NCBI GenBank assembly: GCA_019633425.1
Contig: WSUB01000038.1
Coordinates: forward strand, 186,001 to 250,000
Length of the DNA stretch: 64,000 nucleotides
Source of the DNA: Tulasnella sp. 424
Taxonomy: Eukaryota > Basidiomycota > Agaricomycetes > Cantharellales > Tulasnellaceae
Direction of reading: 5' to 3'
Notes under the pieces: model-generated
The model's database searches: none
Told to the model about the DNA's origin: nothing
Seen by the model: the letters and a program-made list of their open reading frames with translations, nothing else
Made by a program: the position numbers and the translations under genes
Part shown: positions 21,733 through 33,220 of the stretch, in pieces
Numbering within the stretch: position 1 is the stretch's first letter
Layout: each line of letters opens with the position of its first letter

Positions 21733-22599
21733 AAGATCGCCGGATTCTTCATACGTCCTGTCGACATATTCCCGGCTTCCTCTCGCGAACATCTCTTTCG
21801 ATTGCGTCTCATGTCGTTCATTGTATTGCAGACATTTCCCCTCATATGCTCCCGTTTATGTTCTGGAGATCCATCGTTTTCAGCACGCGTACCCTCGTCT
21901 TCTCCTCGTTAAATGACACTTCTTTTCGACGTTCGACCACGGGTCCTAGCCGGGCGACGTCCAAACTCTCAAGTAGGGGTGCGAGCCAGCTGGAACGATA
22001 GTCTCCGCGCTCAAACGTAGTCCCTCACGTGGTGCGCGCTGCTCATTAACTAGCATACGGACAACCTATCGGGGAAGAGATTTCCAAAGTGTAATGCCAT
22101 CCCCTCCAGCGTGTTTCGCAAAGCTGGGCTTGATCCCTTTCGCAGCTGGTCCTAGGGATCTATGCGTCATACTCCCATACCGGTAGGGTGGTGGGTCTTC
22201 TCAGCAGTAATCTTTATGGGCTATATTCCGTCCGTAAACCCCGACACACACACACTCGCTGGACCTCCCCACACACCATTCACCAACCCAATCCAAAGTC
22301 CAAAAAGTCAATATAAGTAATACAATGGCATGGCTGCTGACTTGGTCACTTTTGTTGGTCTTTTTCCCCTCCGCCTCCACGAGTAGTTCTACCTTTTGCA
22401 ATCTTCTTTCTTTGTCAGCACTGTGTATATTTGTCTGTAAGAGTTTCGATGGCTTTCGAGGTGCCATTCTTGGGGGAAGAATTTAGAGGGTTGTGCAGGG
22501 ATGGGGGTGGGGAGCAGCCGTTGAGATTGCGATTTTCTGGTGCCCGACTGCCCAGAAAAGACGCGAATTTCACCTTCAAAACCGTGTAAATTCGTGTCA
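21733..22599. other. Downstream region of B, no gene seen
   Basis: Positions up to about 22180 match the region after gene A (12362-12780), ending with GCAAAGCTGGGCTTGATCCC and CAGCTGGTCCTAGGGATCTA. After that, 22200-22600 is not recognised elsewhere in the window. It holds a short ACACACACAC run near 22250. No supported coding frame. Confidence 0.5.
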
Positions 22600-24379
22600 A
22601 ATCGTAACCGGAGACTGCCTTGGCATACCATGCCGTCTGGCGTATGGCATGCTTATCCCGAATAGAGTCCCTTATTACCGCTGGCCAACCAAAGGCCTAC
22701 CACTTCCTTCCGTCAACAACCACAACAACCATGATCGACCCGTCGAAATGCACTTCCAAGCTGACTTAGCCACCTATGTCATTGGAACGTCGTGGGACAG
22801 CGGTCAACGTCGAAATCCCGAACACGATGGACCCCTTTTTTTCCAGGATAGTCCAAGCTCCACCATGGAGAGGCCACGCTCCTGAACTGACCGCTCTTCT
22901 ATTACTAACCAAGGCGCGTTGCCCGAACATTTACATTAGCCAGCCGAACGAAACGTCGTGGCTCTAATCATGAATGTGGTTGACTTTCCACATCCAGCGA
23001 GTGTTGATGGCGCACTGCGATGGTGGTATATCCTGTCTTTGAAGGTCAAGACGGAACAGCCACTAACGTTCGAACGCGCTCGGAAATATCCTTTGAAGCA
23101 GAACGAACTGCACCACAACGGTGTAGAACTGCTCTGGTGGAGGAAGAATAAGGGGAAGCATAGCGCGAACAGCGGACTCGGAGGTAGTTGTGGTTCCAGT
23201 TTGGGAAATGTTTGGTCAGTGGATCGTCAAGAACGTCATTTCCTTTCAAGGTTTTGGGCCCTTTAGCGGTTCCCTCGATCACCTTCCCCACAGACATCGT
23301 TCAGGCGAGGGTAACTGATGAATGCCTCGAGCATAAATTCTTTCAGGGCTATATGAGGGATATATTAACAGGATTACTTTGCTAGGTTAGATATTCTCGC
23401 CACCGCTTTTTCCAAGGCCGAAGATTTGTGCGTAGAGAAGAGGGGAGTGGTTCGAAGAGTGCCGTCAGACACCTTGGGGGGTCTTGATATTCGGGTCATG
23501 CAGGCGAATGCTTTGTTTATGATAAATGATGGGACCGAGGGCTTCAATTAATCTAACTTGACCTCTTAAACTAACTTGGGAGACATTCAGGAAGCGCGTT
23601 CAACTCGGACCCCTACATGGCGGTGACCGTGGGCAAGTAACTGATCCATCAACACAAACTTCAGAGCCAATAAATCATCTCCCGTTCGGGTTATCGATAT
23701 CCGCACAGCCTTCGCTTCGTTGAGCCGATTTCGAAATTAATATAAAAGGGGTCCTATTTCCTCGAGTGATCTCAAAGCGGACTTGAATTCACAACGAACA
23801 AGTCGACTGACACGATTAACGCTGGAGGGCTCCTCTCATCTCGATCGTTCACATGTGTTTTTCTGCAAGAATGTCATGTATGAGGAGCTGGGGTATGGTA
23901 GCTACCGCCAGGATGGAAAGGCCACTAACGTTCGAACAGCCAGCTCAGGCGCTAAGAGCCGAGAACCGGGAACTAAACAAGACTCCTTGCATTGATCACG
24001 CGATATGACTAAAGGGCTATCTTTGGGGTTTGCAGGGCTCCTTTCCACGTGCAATGGAAATTCGAAATAGAAACTGCCGATCCGATAAGACCCAGCACGT
24101 ACATTGATATCCGGTTGGGCTGACGATTACACGAAAGGTTAAGCGAGTTGCAAAATTAGTTGATAATAGCTACTTGGATGTAGCTCGGTTGGAATGGATG
24201 GAAGCATCGTGTTGAAAGTTTCTGCACGCTTCAACACGCGAGAGCAACAACGCCAAACAAACCGACACGCATTTAGGCTCACGGATGTAAGCCCCTTAGC
24301 TCCGGCGCGAGCTCCTCCGTGCTCCGCCTCCGTAGCAGGGGCTTACGCGTGAACCTAGCGAACATTGAACTTTTGATCT
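22600..24379. repeat. Distal upstream spacer of gene C
   Basis: The left part (22600-23110) matches 6380-6900 and 32030-32510, including CATGCTTATCCCGAATAGAG and GTTGACTTTCCACATCCAGC. The segment 23115-23240 matches 5340-5460 and 16590-16690. The part 23740-23950 resembles 45950-46150 upstream of F (GAACAAGT, then GGGTATGGT and GGAAAGGCC). Near 24265-24350 is a short imperfect inverted repeat around TAAGCCCCTTAGCTCCGGCG. No gene is supported. Confidence 0.5.
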
Positions 24380-24809
24380 CATCGGGACCCTCCCTTGCAC
24401 AAACCACGACCCTACCTTCTATCCCTCTCGGATAGAAGCCTCTCTGATCTCTGGTACCGATAAGCAGGGCTCCTAGTAAAGGACACGAACGACGGTTCAT
24501 GATCAAACTGATTGCGGGGAACATCCTGCACCCAAGGCATCACTTCGGACGGGAATCCCATGATCGAGGAAACTGTGAAGGTCACAAGGGGTATCTTGGG
24601 CTCGCGCCTGACTTGCAAGGATATTTACGGAGGTGAGGCTTGTGCACACCCTGCGGGTGTGCCTTTGATTTTAAAAGCTAACGTTGGAGCAAGTTGGTCC
24701 CCCGAACTCATCCGACTCCCTCTCATCCTCAGCCATTCCTCTCTAATCCCTTATCATCCCAAATTTTTTCCTCCCCCCGAATTTTCACGTCAAATAAACG
24801 CTACATTGA
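24380..24809 (+). promoter_or_regulatory. Conserved upstream block of gene C
   Basis: It keeps GGGACCCTCCCTTGCACAAA near 24385, the GGAGGTGAGGCTTGTGCAC word near 24630 and a TATA-like TTGATTTTAAAAGC near 24665, in the same order and spacing as in A, B and D but more diverged. Confidence 0.5.
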
Positions 24810-27800
24810 ATGCCCGACCCAGACTTGACTTTGCTCAAGCTCGCGGAAGACGCGGCGCTAAAAATGGCTGTAAGGACATTTCATGACTTAAGAGAACGAT
24901 TACTGATATATTATCCTCAAGCGAGAGATCCTTAACGAACTATCTTACCGTCGAATTAATCCCGCCGGAATCAAAATGAAGGACACCCAGACGGGCAAAA
25001 AGGGCGGTCAAGGAGTCGTTGTCATTGGAACGCTCAGTCCCACCGGAACATCAAAGAAGGGAGAACCTGAAACGAAGGTGGCAGTGAAGAAGCTCGAATG
25101 GAGGCGAGATGATGTAGAGGAGTCTGTAAAGTTTTTCAAGGTAGCGTCGGTTGCAATGACTGTTTTGATCGTTCTGACTGCCCTATTTCAGTCTTTCGTT
25201 AACGAGCTCGGTCTGATGGCATCACTTTCTCACCCCAACATTATTGTGCTCGTTGGGTTTGTTGAAGACCTGCAGAAAGGAGATGCCTGGATGATTTTAC
25301 CTTGGGAAGGGAATGGCAACGTCCGAGAATTTTTGCAGTCAGGCGAGTGGGATATTCCAGAGCGTATCTCCCTGGTGAGTGCACTCTATGATGCTTGAAA
25401 GTCTTGTTAATGACCTTTTGGCATCTGTAGATTCAAGATATAGCAGAGGGACTGGAGTACTTGCATAGCCGACAACCCCCCATCTGTCATGGTGACCTCA
25501 AGTCTGTAAGTCCCTCGAGATTCGAGAACCTTCCTCAAACGCTTCAACCTAATCCAATCTTTGTTCAGGGTAACATCCTTGTCAACTCCTCCTACCGTGC
25601 GGTTATCACCGACTTCGGGTCAGCTCGTATTCAACGAAGCCTTGCACTAGAAACAAAAGACAATGAGTCTAATGCAGGTTGGGTTCCTAATGACGAAGCC
25701 GCAGGGGCAATCTCCCCAAAGGTCCAATTCGACCCATCCGCCATGGAGCTTACCTTGACCGGGCCGGGGTTTTCTCTACGATGGACAGCTCCCGAGGTGC
25801 TGAACAACGGGACCCAGGATTTACCCAGCGACATGTGGGCTTTGGGGTGGGTTTCTTGGGAAGTGAGTCTAGCAAGGTTCATTTCTTTGCCATCATCCGA
25901 TACCTTACAGCTACTGCTGCATGTCAGACTGTAACTGGGAAGATTCCCTTTGACGGTCTCGATATCGAGTCGGTCATTATAGTACACGCCATAAGGGGGA
26001 AATTGCCCGCGATTCGGGAGGACGCCGATCTGTCGCTTGTTCTCTTCCTCTGCAGCCTAATGTCGGATTGCTGGCTCTTAGACCCCGCCAAAAGAATCCA
26101 TGCTTCCACTTTTCAGCGAAAAGTGAGCACGATGGTGAGTGATTTGGTAGAGAGCGACTACAACGACTCTGAAATGGCCTTCTGTAAGCCTTCCGAGACT
26201 CCGTCGGGCGATAGTGCCAGTGGTCAGAAAGTGCGGTCGGCGAACCTGCTGCTCGAGCTCGGGCGAACATACGAGCTTCAGGACGATCGGGCGATGGCCG
26301 AGTCCTACTTCCGGTCCGCCCTAGATGTTGCGATTCGAACGAAAGATTACACGGTGAAGGCGAATTCCTGGGATTGCCTCGGGAATCTCCTCCGCGCTCA
26401 GTCGAGGATTCTGGAGGCGGAGAAGGCGTTCACGGAAGCGCACGAGATACACTGTCACATCGGCTACGACATGGGTGCCGCAAACGCGTTGGACGGCCTG
26501 GGGAGCATTTATCGCACTCAGTCAAGGTACCAGGAGGCGGAGGAAGCTTTCAGGAAATCGTACGGGATTCACTCTCGCATTGGCGAAGACCAGGGTGCCG
26601 CAAACGTATTGAACGGTCTTGGGCATCTCTATCGCTCCCAGTCGAGGAATTTGGAGGCGGAGAAAGCATTCGCGGAGGCGCAAAAGACTCACTCTCGCAT
26701 CGGCAATGACATAGGGCTCGCAAGTGCGTTGGACGGCCTAGGAGAAATATATCGCGCTCAGTCGAGGTATCAGGAGGCGGAGGAGGCATTCACGGAGGCG
26801 CACGAGATCCACTCTCGGATCGGCGACGGCTTGGGTGCCGCAAATGCGTTGGGCGGCCTGGGAGAAGTATATCGCGCTCAGTCGAGGTATCCGGAGGCGG
26901 AGAAGGCATTCACGGAAGCGCACGAAATACACTCTCGGATCGGCGAGGACCTCGGCGCCGCAAACACGTTGGATGGCCTAGGACATCTCTATCGCTCTCA
27001 GCTGAGAGATTCGGAGGCAGAAAAGGCGTTCAAAGAGGCCCACGGGATCTACTCTCGTATCGGCAACGACATGGGTGCCGCAAACGCTTTGGACGGCCTT
27101 GGAGAGCTATATCACGCTCAGTCGAGGTATTCGGAGGCAGAGAAAGCATTCGTGGATGCGCACGAGATCCATTCTCGCATCGCCAATCATACGGGTGCCG
27201 CAAACACGTTGGATGGCCTCGGGCATCTTTATCACTCTCAGTCGAGGAATCCGGAGGCGGAGAAGGCTTTCACGGATGCGCACGCGATCTACTCTCGCAT
27301 CGGCCATGACATGGGTACTGCCAACGCGTTGCACGGCCTGGGGCGCAGCTGTCGGAATCAGTCAAAGTATCGGGAGGCAGAGGAGGCCTTCACGGAGGCG
27401 CACAAGATTTACTCTCGGATCGGCGATGGCAAGGGTTCCGCAAACGCGTTGGATGGCCTGGGGGACATATATCATGCTCAGTCGAAGTATCCGGAGGCGG
27501 AGAAGGCTTTCACAGAAGCGCACGAGATGCACTGTCGCAGTGGCAGTGACTTGGGTGCTGCAAACGCGCTAAACGGCCTGGGGCACCTTTATCACTTTCA
27601 GTCCAGGGACTCGGAGGCGGAGAAGGCATTCACGGAAGCGCATGAGATCCACTCCCGCATCGGCAGTGATTTGGGTGCTGCCAACGCGTTGCTCGGCCTG
27701 GGGACTATCTATCGTGCTCAGTCCAAGTACCAGGAGGCGGAGGACGCTTTCACGAAGGCACACGAGATCCACTCTTGCATCAAGAACGACAAGGGTACCG

Positions 27801-28960
27801 CGAACGCCTTAATCGGCTTGGGGAAAACCTATCGCGCTCAGTCGAGGGAGCAGGAGGCGGAGAAGGCTTTTACGGAAGCGCACGAGATTCACTCCCGCAT
27901 CGGCAGTGATTTGGGTGCTGCCAACGCGTTGCTCGGCCTGGGGAATATGTATAACGCTCAATCGAGGGATCGGGAGGCGGAAAAGGCGTTCACGGAAGCG
28001 CACGAGATCCATTCTCGCATCGGGAACAGCGTGGGTACCGCAAGCGCGTTACTCGGCTTGGGGAATACCTATTGCGCTCAGTCGAGGATTAGTGAGGCGG
28101 AAAAGGCTTTCAACGACGCCCATAGCATATACGCTCGCATCGGGGACCACCTCGGCACCGGCAACGCATTGAACAGTCTCGCAAGGCTTTATAGCGACCA
28201 ATCCAAATACCAGGACGCTGAGGCGTCTTACCGCCTAGCAGCCGCTTCCTATGATCATGCTGGGGATCGTGACAGCAAAGCCCGGACACTCCTAGACCTC
28301 GCGGAAGATCATCTCATCCAGGACGGATATCCCGAAGCCGAGGAGGCTGCCACCGAAGCCCTTGCCCTTTGGACCAGTATTGGCAACGAAAAAGGTCAGG
28401 CTGGTGCATCATTACTTCGTTCAAGGATCTTCAGGTGCCAATTACGGTATGACGAAGAAAAAGAGGCGCTAGCTCAAGCTGAATGTTCACTTGCCCGAAT
28501 TAACGACCACGACACACGCGCAGCGACATTAGATCGGCTTGGCGACATTCACTTCGCGCAGGGCGCGTACGACGAAGCGGAGGAGTGCTACCACCTTGCC
28601 CGAGATATATTCGCGAGCATGAAAAATGTGGACGATGAAGCTGCCGAGTTGATCTCTCTTGCGAGGTTGTACGTCCACCAAAGCCGACATCCCGAAGCCA
28701 AGGAGTGCTACGTCGAAGCACGCATCAGATACTCTCGGATCGGCGATGAAGAGGGCGAAGCAAAGGCGTTGGATGGATTAATAGGAGTACACGTGCTGCG
28801 AGGCGACTTCGTCGATGCGAAGGCTGCTTGTGTGGAAGCTCGTGAAATGTACGCACAAATGGGTCAACCGATGAGTGAAATGTGTGCAAAGGTTTGGAAA
28901 CTTTTCCAAGTTCGGGAGAAGCCCGCCGGGTCGATGGTGGCGGGTCCTTCTCAGCGGTAA
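24810..28960 (+). CDS. Kinase-TPR protein C (22 TPRs)
   Basis: Exons 24810-24869, 24922-25140, 25192-25374, 25431-25505, 25569-25862, 25928-26134 and 26189-28960 give about 1269 residues. The first exon is two codons shorter than in A. The kinase is complete: VAVKK (Lys76), HGD (Asp176), DFG (Asp194) and APE. The residue after the catalytic loop K-S is Gly (GNILVN) where others have Phe or Leu. About 22 TPRs follow: one plus 15 consensus plus six C-terminal. The units are clearly more diverged from each other than those of A, with no near-identical neighbours, so this array is older. The tail differs from the others, ending in AGPSQR. Confidence 0.85.
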
Positions 28961-28982
28961 CTCCACACTGCTTCATGACGAG

Positions 28983-29065
28983 GTAAGTATAAATGAGCCC
29001 GTACGCTCAAGAATTCCTCAAGTGGCTAATTATAATGAGTCTCCATTTCCTCATATTATTCATAG
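28983..29065 (+). other. Predicted intron in the 3' UTR of C
   Basis: A perfect donor GTAAGT starts 22 bases after the stop codon, and an acceptor TATTCATAG ends at 29065 (83 nt). The position corresponds to the 3' UTR introns of A, B and F. Confidence 0.45.
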
Positions 29066-29309
29066 GTCCTGTTGACAGATTTCCGGCTTGTTCTCCTGAA
29101 TGTCTCCTTCGATTACGTCACACCTTAGTCTCCCGTGGGCAGACTAAAGACAACTTGGCGAGGGTGGAGGTTGCCTTTATCCACTCCGGACGTGACTCGT
29201 CCATGTATTGCCCTTACCTTTGAATTGAATTGGGATGTGGAATGACTTGTAATAATAATCGCACATACCACATATATGAAAACACTCAATTGATCTTGTC
29301 CACTGTTTC

Positions 29310-30280
29310 CAAGTCGGAGTCGTTTGAACTGGTGGCGTTGTTTGCTCTTCTTCGTGGACCCTGAAATCTCAATGTCAACTGCTTGCAAAAGACGCCCACT
29401 TCCTTCCCTCCTCATGCAGAGCCTCTTCCTCATCACATCATCCTTCCTTCACTGTTTTGCACAAGCCACCTGATGCGTCTTGGGTCAAACAAGCTCCGTC
29501 TCATCAACCCCATCCACTTCGCGTCGCTCCACCACCGCTGCAATTCAGGTTACATACGCTTAGTCTTCAAGCTACACACGGAACTCATGAAACGCGCAAA
29601 TGGACACAGCCGTGGTTGAATTCATCGATTCTTCATCCCACCAGTTCTCGAATGGTAAGTAATCTTGATGGTTCATTCTTCCTCATCATTGAACCTCCTG
29701 TTAACCGTGAGGGCTTTTTCAGCGACGAGACGCTCGCGGAAGTCTGTCATCTTAACCAAGGATTCTCCTGCCAAGAACTACACCCAACACCAAGGGGGTG
29801 TCTTGAAGAATTTGCCGACAAGCAGAGCCGGAAGTGAAGCTCTAAAGCAAGACGGCCCGAGGATGTTTGGGTTCGGGAGCTTCTCGAATGGATTTGGGAG
29901 GGGAGAGAGTAAGGGCACGCGAGGACGGCGCAGTGGAACGGAAAAAAGAGGACGGATAAATTTGAAGACCACCCTGAGTCGCTGGGTAAAGATTTCGACG
30001 GTTCACCTCTGGCTTCCAGACTTCCGCCCGACGATCCCACCTTCCAGCCGTCCAGGACTCGCCAACAAAGGATCGATCTAATAGTACAGCAACACTGGTT
30101 CCCTGGCGCCAAACCCACTATCAACTTCACGAAGGCTGGAACTTGCCTCTGCGATTCGGGAACCCTCTGGGGAACTTTCGTCGAACCGTTTTCCTTCGCA
30201 ACCCAGGCTGCGACCTGTTCTGCTCCCGTTCGGATCCCAGGAAGCGGTGAGTATGCCCAACTTCTTATAACACCTATCAC
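29310..30280 (+). pseudogene. Relic of gene Y, copy 3 (most complete)
   Basis: The best-preserved copy. A short exon 29600-29654 (MDTAVVEFIDSSSHQFSN) splices by GTAAGT...TTTTTCAG (29655-29722) to a frame continuing ATRRSRKSVILTKDSPAKNY and, further on, a Gly-Arg-rich stretch. Near 29985 the frame must shift by one base compared with copy 1; the second frame then reads LGKDFDGS, QQRIDLIVQQHWFPG and INFTKAGTCLCDSG up to a GTGAGT donor at about 30248. It is probably a pseudogene, but it is the best template for finding the intact family. The family is not recognised. Confidence 0.45.
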
Positions 30281-30329
30281 TTGCCTTTTGCGCTGATACT
30301 GACCCTTCTTTTCCCTTGGCCCACCGTTA

Positions 30330-30640
30330 TTGACTCAGAGTCGAAAGCCGGCCATGTTCGAACCATCGCTCTGCCAAACCATTACATCCGTAGCCTTCGT
30401 GCTCCTCAAACACTCTCACCAACGATTCATTTCAAATTCTGCGTGCCACCCGTCGATCATGCTGGACAACTATTCAAGATAACTCCATGTCGGGACCGGG
30501 CGAGCGCCTCGACTTGAGGAAGGTCCACTCCAAGGGAGCCCGGGTGTTGGGGGGAGGTTGGTGGTGGCGTTGGGATTGCATAGAGAACCTGAGGTTGAGA
30601 GCAAGATCCCGTTGCGGACGGTCGGTCTAAATCCGTTTCC
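30330..30640. repeat. Spacer block X, copy 3
   Basis: A shortened version of 14830-15160 and 15980-16350: TGCGTGCCACCCGTCGATCA, ATTCAAGATAACTCC, CTCGACTTGAGGAAGGTC and GAGGTTGAGAGCAAGATC. It joins the relic of gene Y to the upstream spacer of D, showing the normal order within one unit. Confidence 0.6.
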
Positions 30641-32824
30641 CGGCTTTGGAAGTTTCAGGAATCAGGCCGCAGCGCTTTCGATGGACTCCATGCGGAGCTC
30701 GCGTCAAAAAGAAGATCACGAAGATTACGGCGGAGGAGCATTCTTTCCGCAACCCGAAACGCCATAAATCCTCCACGTGGTTTATCCCATCTCAGCTTGG
30801 GCGATTTTCGAGCTCGAGGACTGGGGTGTTCTCTCTCGGATGGAAGCCGGGTCCCGTGAGGCTTCGTAGACGAACAATCCCATTCGACAGACCCCCGTGC
30901 CACTTCTTTGTCGATCGGTGGGGCTATTGCAAATCGTCCACAGGGCAGGCAGGTCGGCCCCCTAGGTCCGCAGATGGATTTCACTGCTTCGCCCCCCCGC
31001 CCCTGCTCAACGGAGAAAGGGTCCTGTGCATTGCACCTTCCGGTGCTATCGAAGAATCAAAAGCTGGAGCCATACCCTTTGGCTCCCCGCGAAGGACGTG
31101 AAGACGAACATTGGAGTTTACGGAGCGATTCGAGCGGAGTGGAACAACATATTGGCACCAAGGAGCATCCGCAACTTCGAACCTGCCATCGCGATCAGGG
31201 GAAGAGAGGGCCACTCGCCTTGCTTCCCACTTCTGCGGTTGCAAATCGATAAGTGGGGAAAGGATTGACGTCGGGGAACATTATATGTTGTTCATGCGAA
31301 CCTCTCAAGCTTCTTTCCACGTTAGTCGAGCGTTCTTCCCCCTGTTACAAGGTGCTTCCTCTGCCTTCTTGCCGACCTCGAGCCTCTCGTTATCCCACCA
31401 AAGCTCTAAAACGAAGTCCGTTTGCTCTTGGGAGAGGGATCATTCGAAAAAAGAAGTTGTCGACATAGACGAGTTGGTAAGTCCTTTTGTTCCTGCGCCC
31501 AACTCTGCTACCGCCAACGTCACTATCGATGCAGTAGCGACAGCCCATGACCGCCATTTAATGATTGTAGCGATGTCCCCGCTCCATCCTTTTGGGAAAG
31601 CAGCCATAGTGTGTCTTCAGTAACTCGTAAGACCTGCACGTCTATAAACCAAAGCGGTCTTGCGTGCCCAACTCAGCTACCGACGGAGAATCGAAGGATG
31701 AGTCAAACTTGTGGTGCAGAATGGTAGAGCAAGCAGGAGCATCTACGGCTTTAGGCTAGATTGTAGGGCGGAGTCGAGCAGATAGTAGGAATGGCGATTG
31801 GGTTTGTGGACGTGTGCATGGAAGGTTCCAGTGTGGTTCTTGCTCTTTGTGCTCTTAGCCTCGAGGTTTATACCAAACGGCACCGATCTCCGTGGTGCCG
31901 AATGCGCTGCCCTTTAGTGGAAGGTGGTGGTGCGGTGTTGGAAGCAGTCATCAGTCTCGTCAAGTGGACACCTTTCTATCACATCTACATTATTATTAGC
32001 GGCGATATTGTGTGTTGACATTTTCCTTTCACTTGGTAACCGGAAACTGTCCTGGCATACCATGCCGTCATGGCATGCTTATCCTCGCGAATAGAGTTCT
32101 TTATGACCGCCGGTCAATCAAAGGTCTACCACTCCCTTCCGTCAGCAGCAACCACCATCATCGATCCATCTAAATGCACTTCCATGCTGACTCTTAACCA
32201 CCCTGCGTCATTGGAACGTTGTGGGGCAGCAGTCCACGCCGAAATCCCGAACAAGCAGAGGACACGCTCCTGAGCCCAGCTGGCCGCCCTTCTCTCGCTA
32301 ACCAAGGCACGTTGCCCGAACCTTTGCATCAGCAAGCCAAACAAAAGGTGTGGTTGACTTTCCACATCCAGGAAATGTTGATGGCGCACTGCGATGGTAG
32401 TATATCCTGTCATTGAAGGTCAAGACGGAAAGGCCACTAACGGTCGAACGCAGCTCGGAAATCTCCTTTGAAGCAGAACGAGCGTGGAACCGGAAATTAA
32501 AAATGACTCTCCACTAGGATCACGCCATTATGGCTTCGTAGCTACCTTTTGGGGGTTTGCAGGGCACCTTTCGCCGGGGATGCGAAATAGAAACTCATTA
32601 GCGCATAAGACAGCAGTTGCATCTTCGGATGGGCCGAATTGCACGAGCGGCTAAGCGAGTACCAAAAATATTTGAAAATAGTTAGTTAAATGTAGCTCAG
32701 GTAAAGTGGATGGAAGCACCGCTTTGAAAAGGTCTCTAAGGACGGTTCCTGCTGCGAGAGAAGGATCGCCGAATTATACCGAACAAACGTGCCCACACGA
32801 AAACAAACATCGAACTTTTCTATC
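30641..32824. repeat. Distal upstream spacer of gene D
   Basis: Near copy of the spacer upstream of A. Positions 30590-31080 match 4810-5290, and 31620-31980 match 5970-6330 (CTCGTAAGACCTGCACGTCT, then GAGCAAGCAGGAGCATCTAC). The part at 32030-32510 matches 6380-6900. A segment near 31260-31600 has no match. An open frame at 31026-31268 holds LPAKDVKTNIGVY and FEPAIAIRG, the same peptide as upstream of B. Confidence 0.6.
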
Positions 32825-33220
32825 TCATGGAGACCCTCCCTTCCACGAACCATGACATTACCTCCGCTCTAGACAAGAAGCACTCATATTCCTCTCAGAA
32901 AAGAAGCCTCCCGGGTTTTTGGTATTGACAGTGTGCCTAATGAGCCACGAGCGGGCGATCAAACCAATTCCGGAGTAAATCGCTCACGGAGATTGTTGCT
33001 TCGAACGGGGGATTCCATGATCGAGGGATAATGTGACGTTATGCGTGTTCTGCGCGGACAATTGTGGAGGTGAGGTTTGTAGATACCCTGCGTTCGTGCC
33101 ATTTATGTTGAAAGCGAAGCTGGAACTGAGGTTGGCCCTCAGAGCTCTCCCACTCTGCTCCCTCACCCCACTTCAAATTTCTGAGCCCTCCACAACTTCC
33201 CCTCAACCGAACCTCATTGA
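32825..33220 (+). promoter_or_regulatory. Conserved upstream block of gene D
   Basis: It contains GGAGACCCTCCCTTCCACGAA, TCCCGGGTTTTTGGTATTGA and GGAGGTGAGGTTTGTAGA in the conserved order. The AT-rich element is ATTTATGTTGAAAG near 33100. The CT-rich leader before the ATG has a short deletion compared with A. Confidence 0.55.
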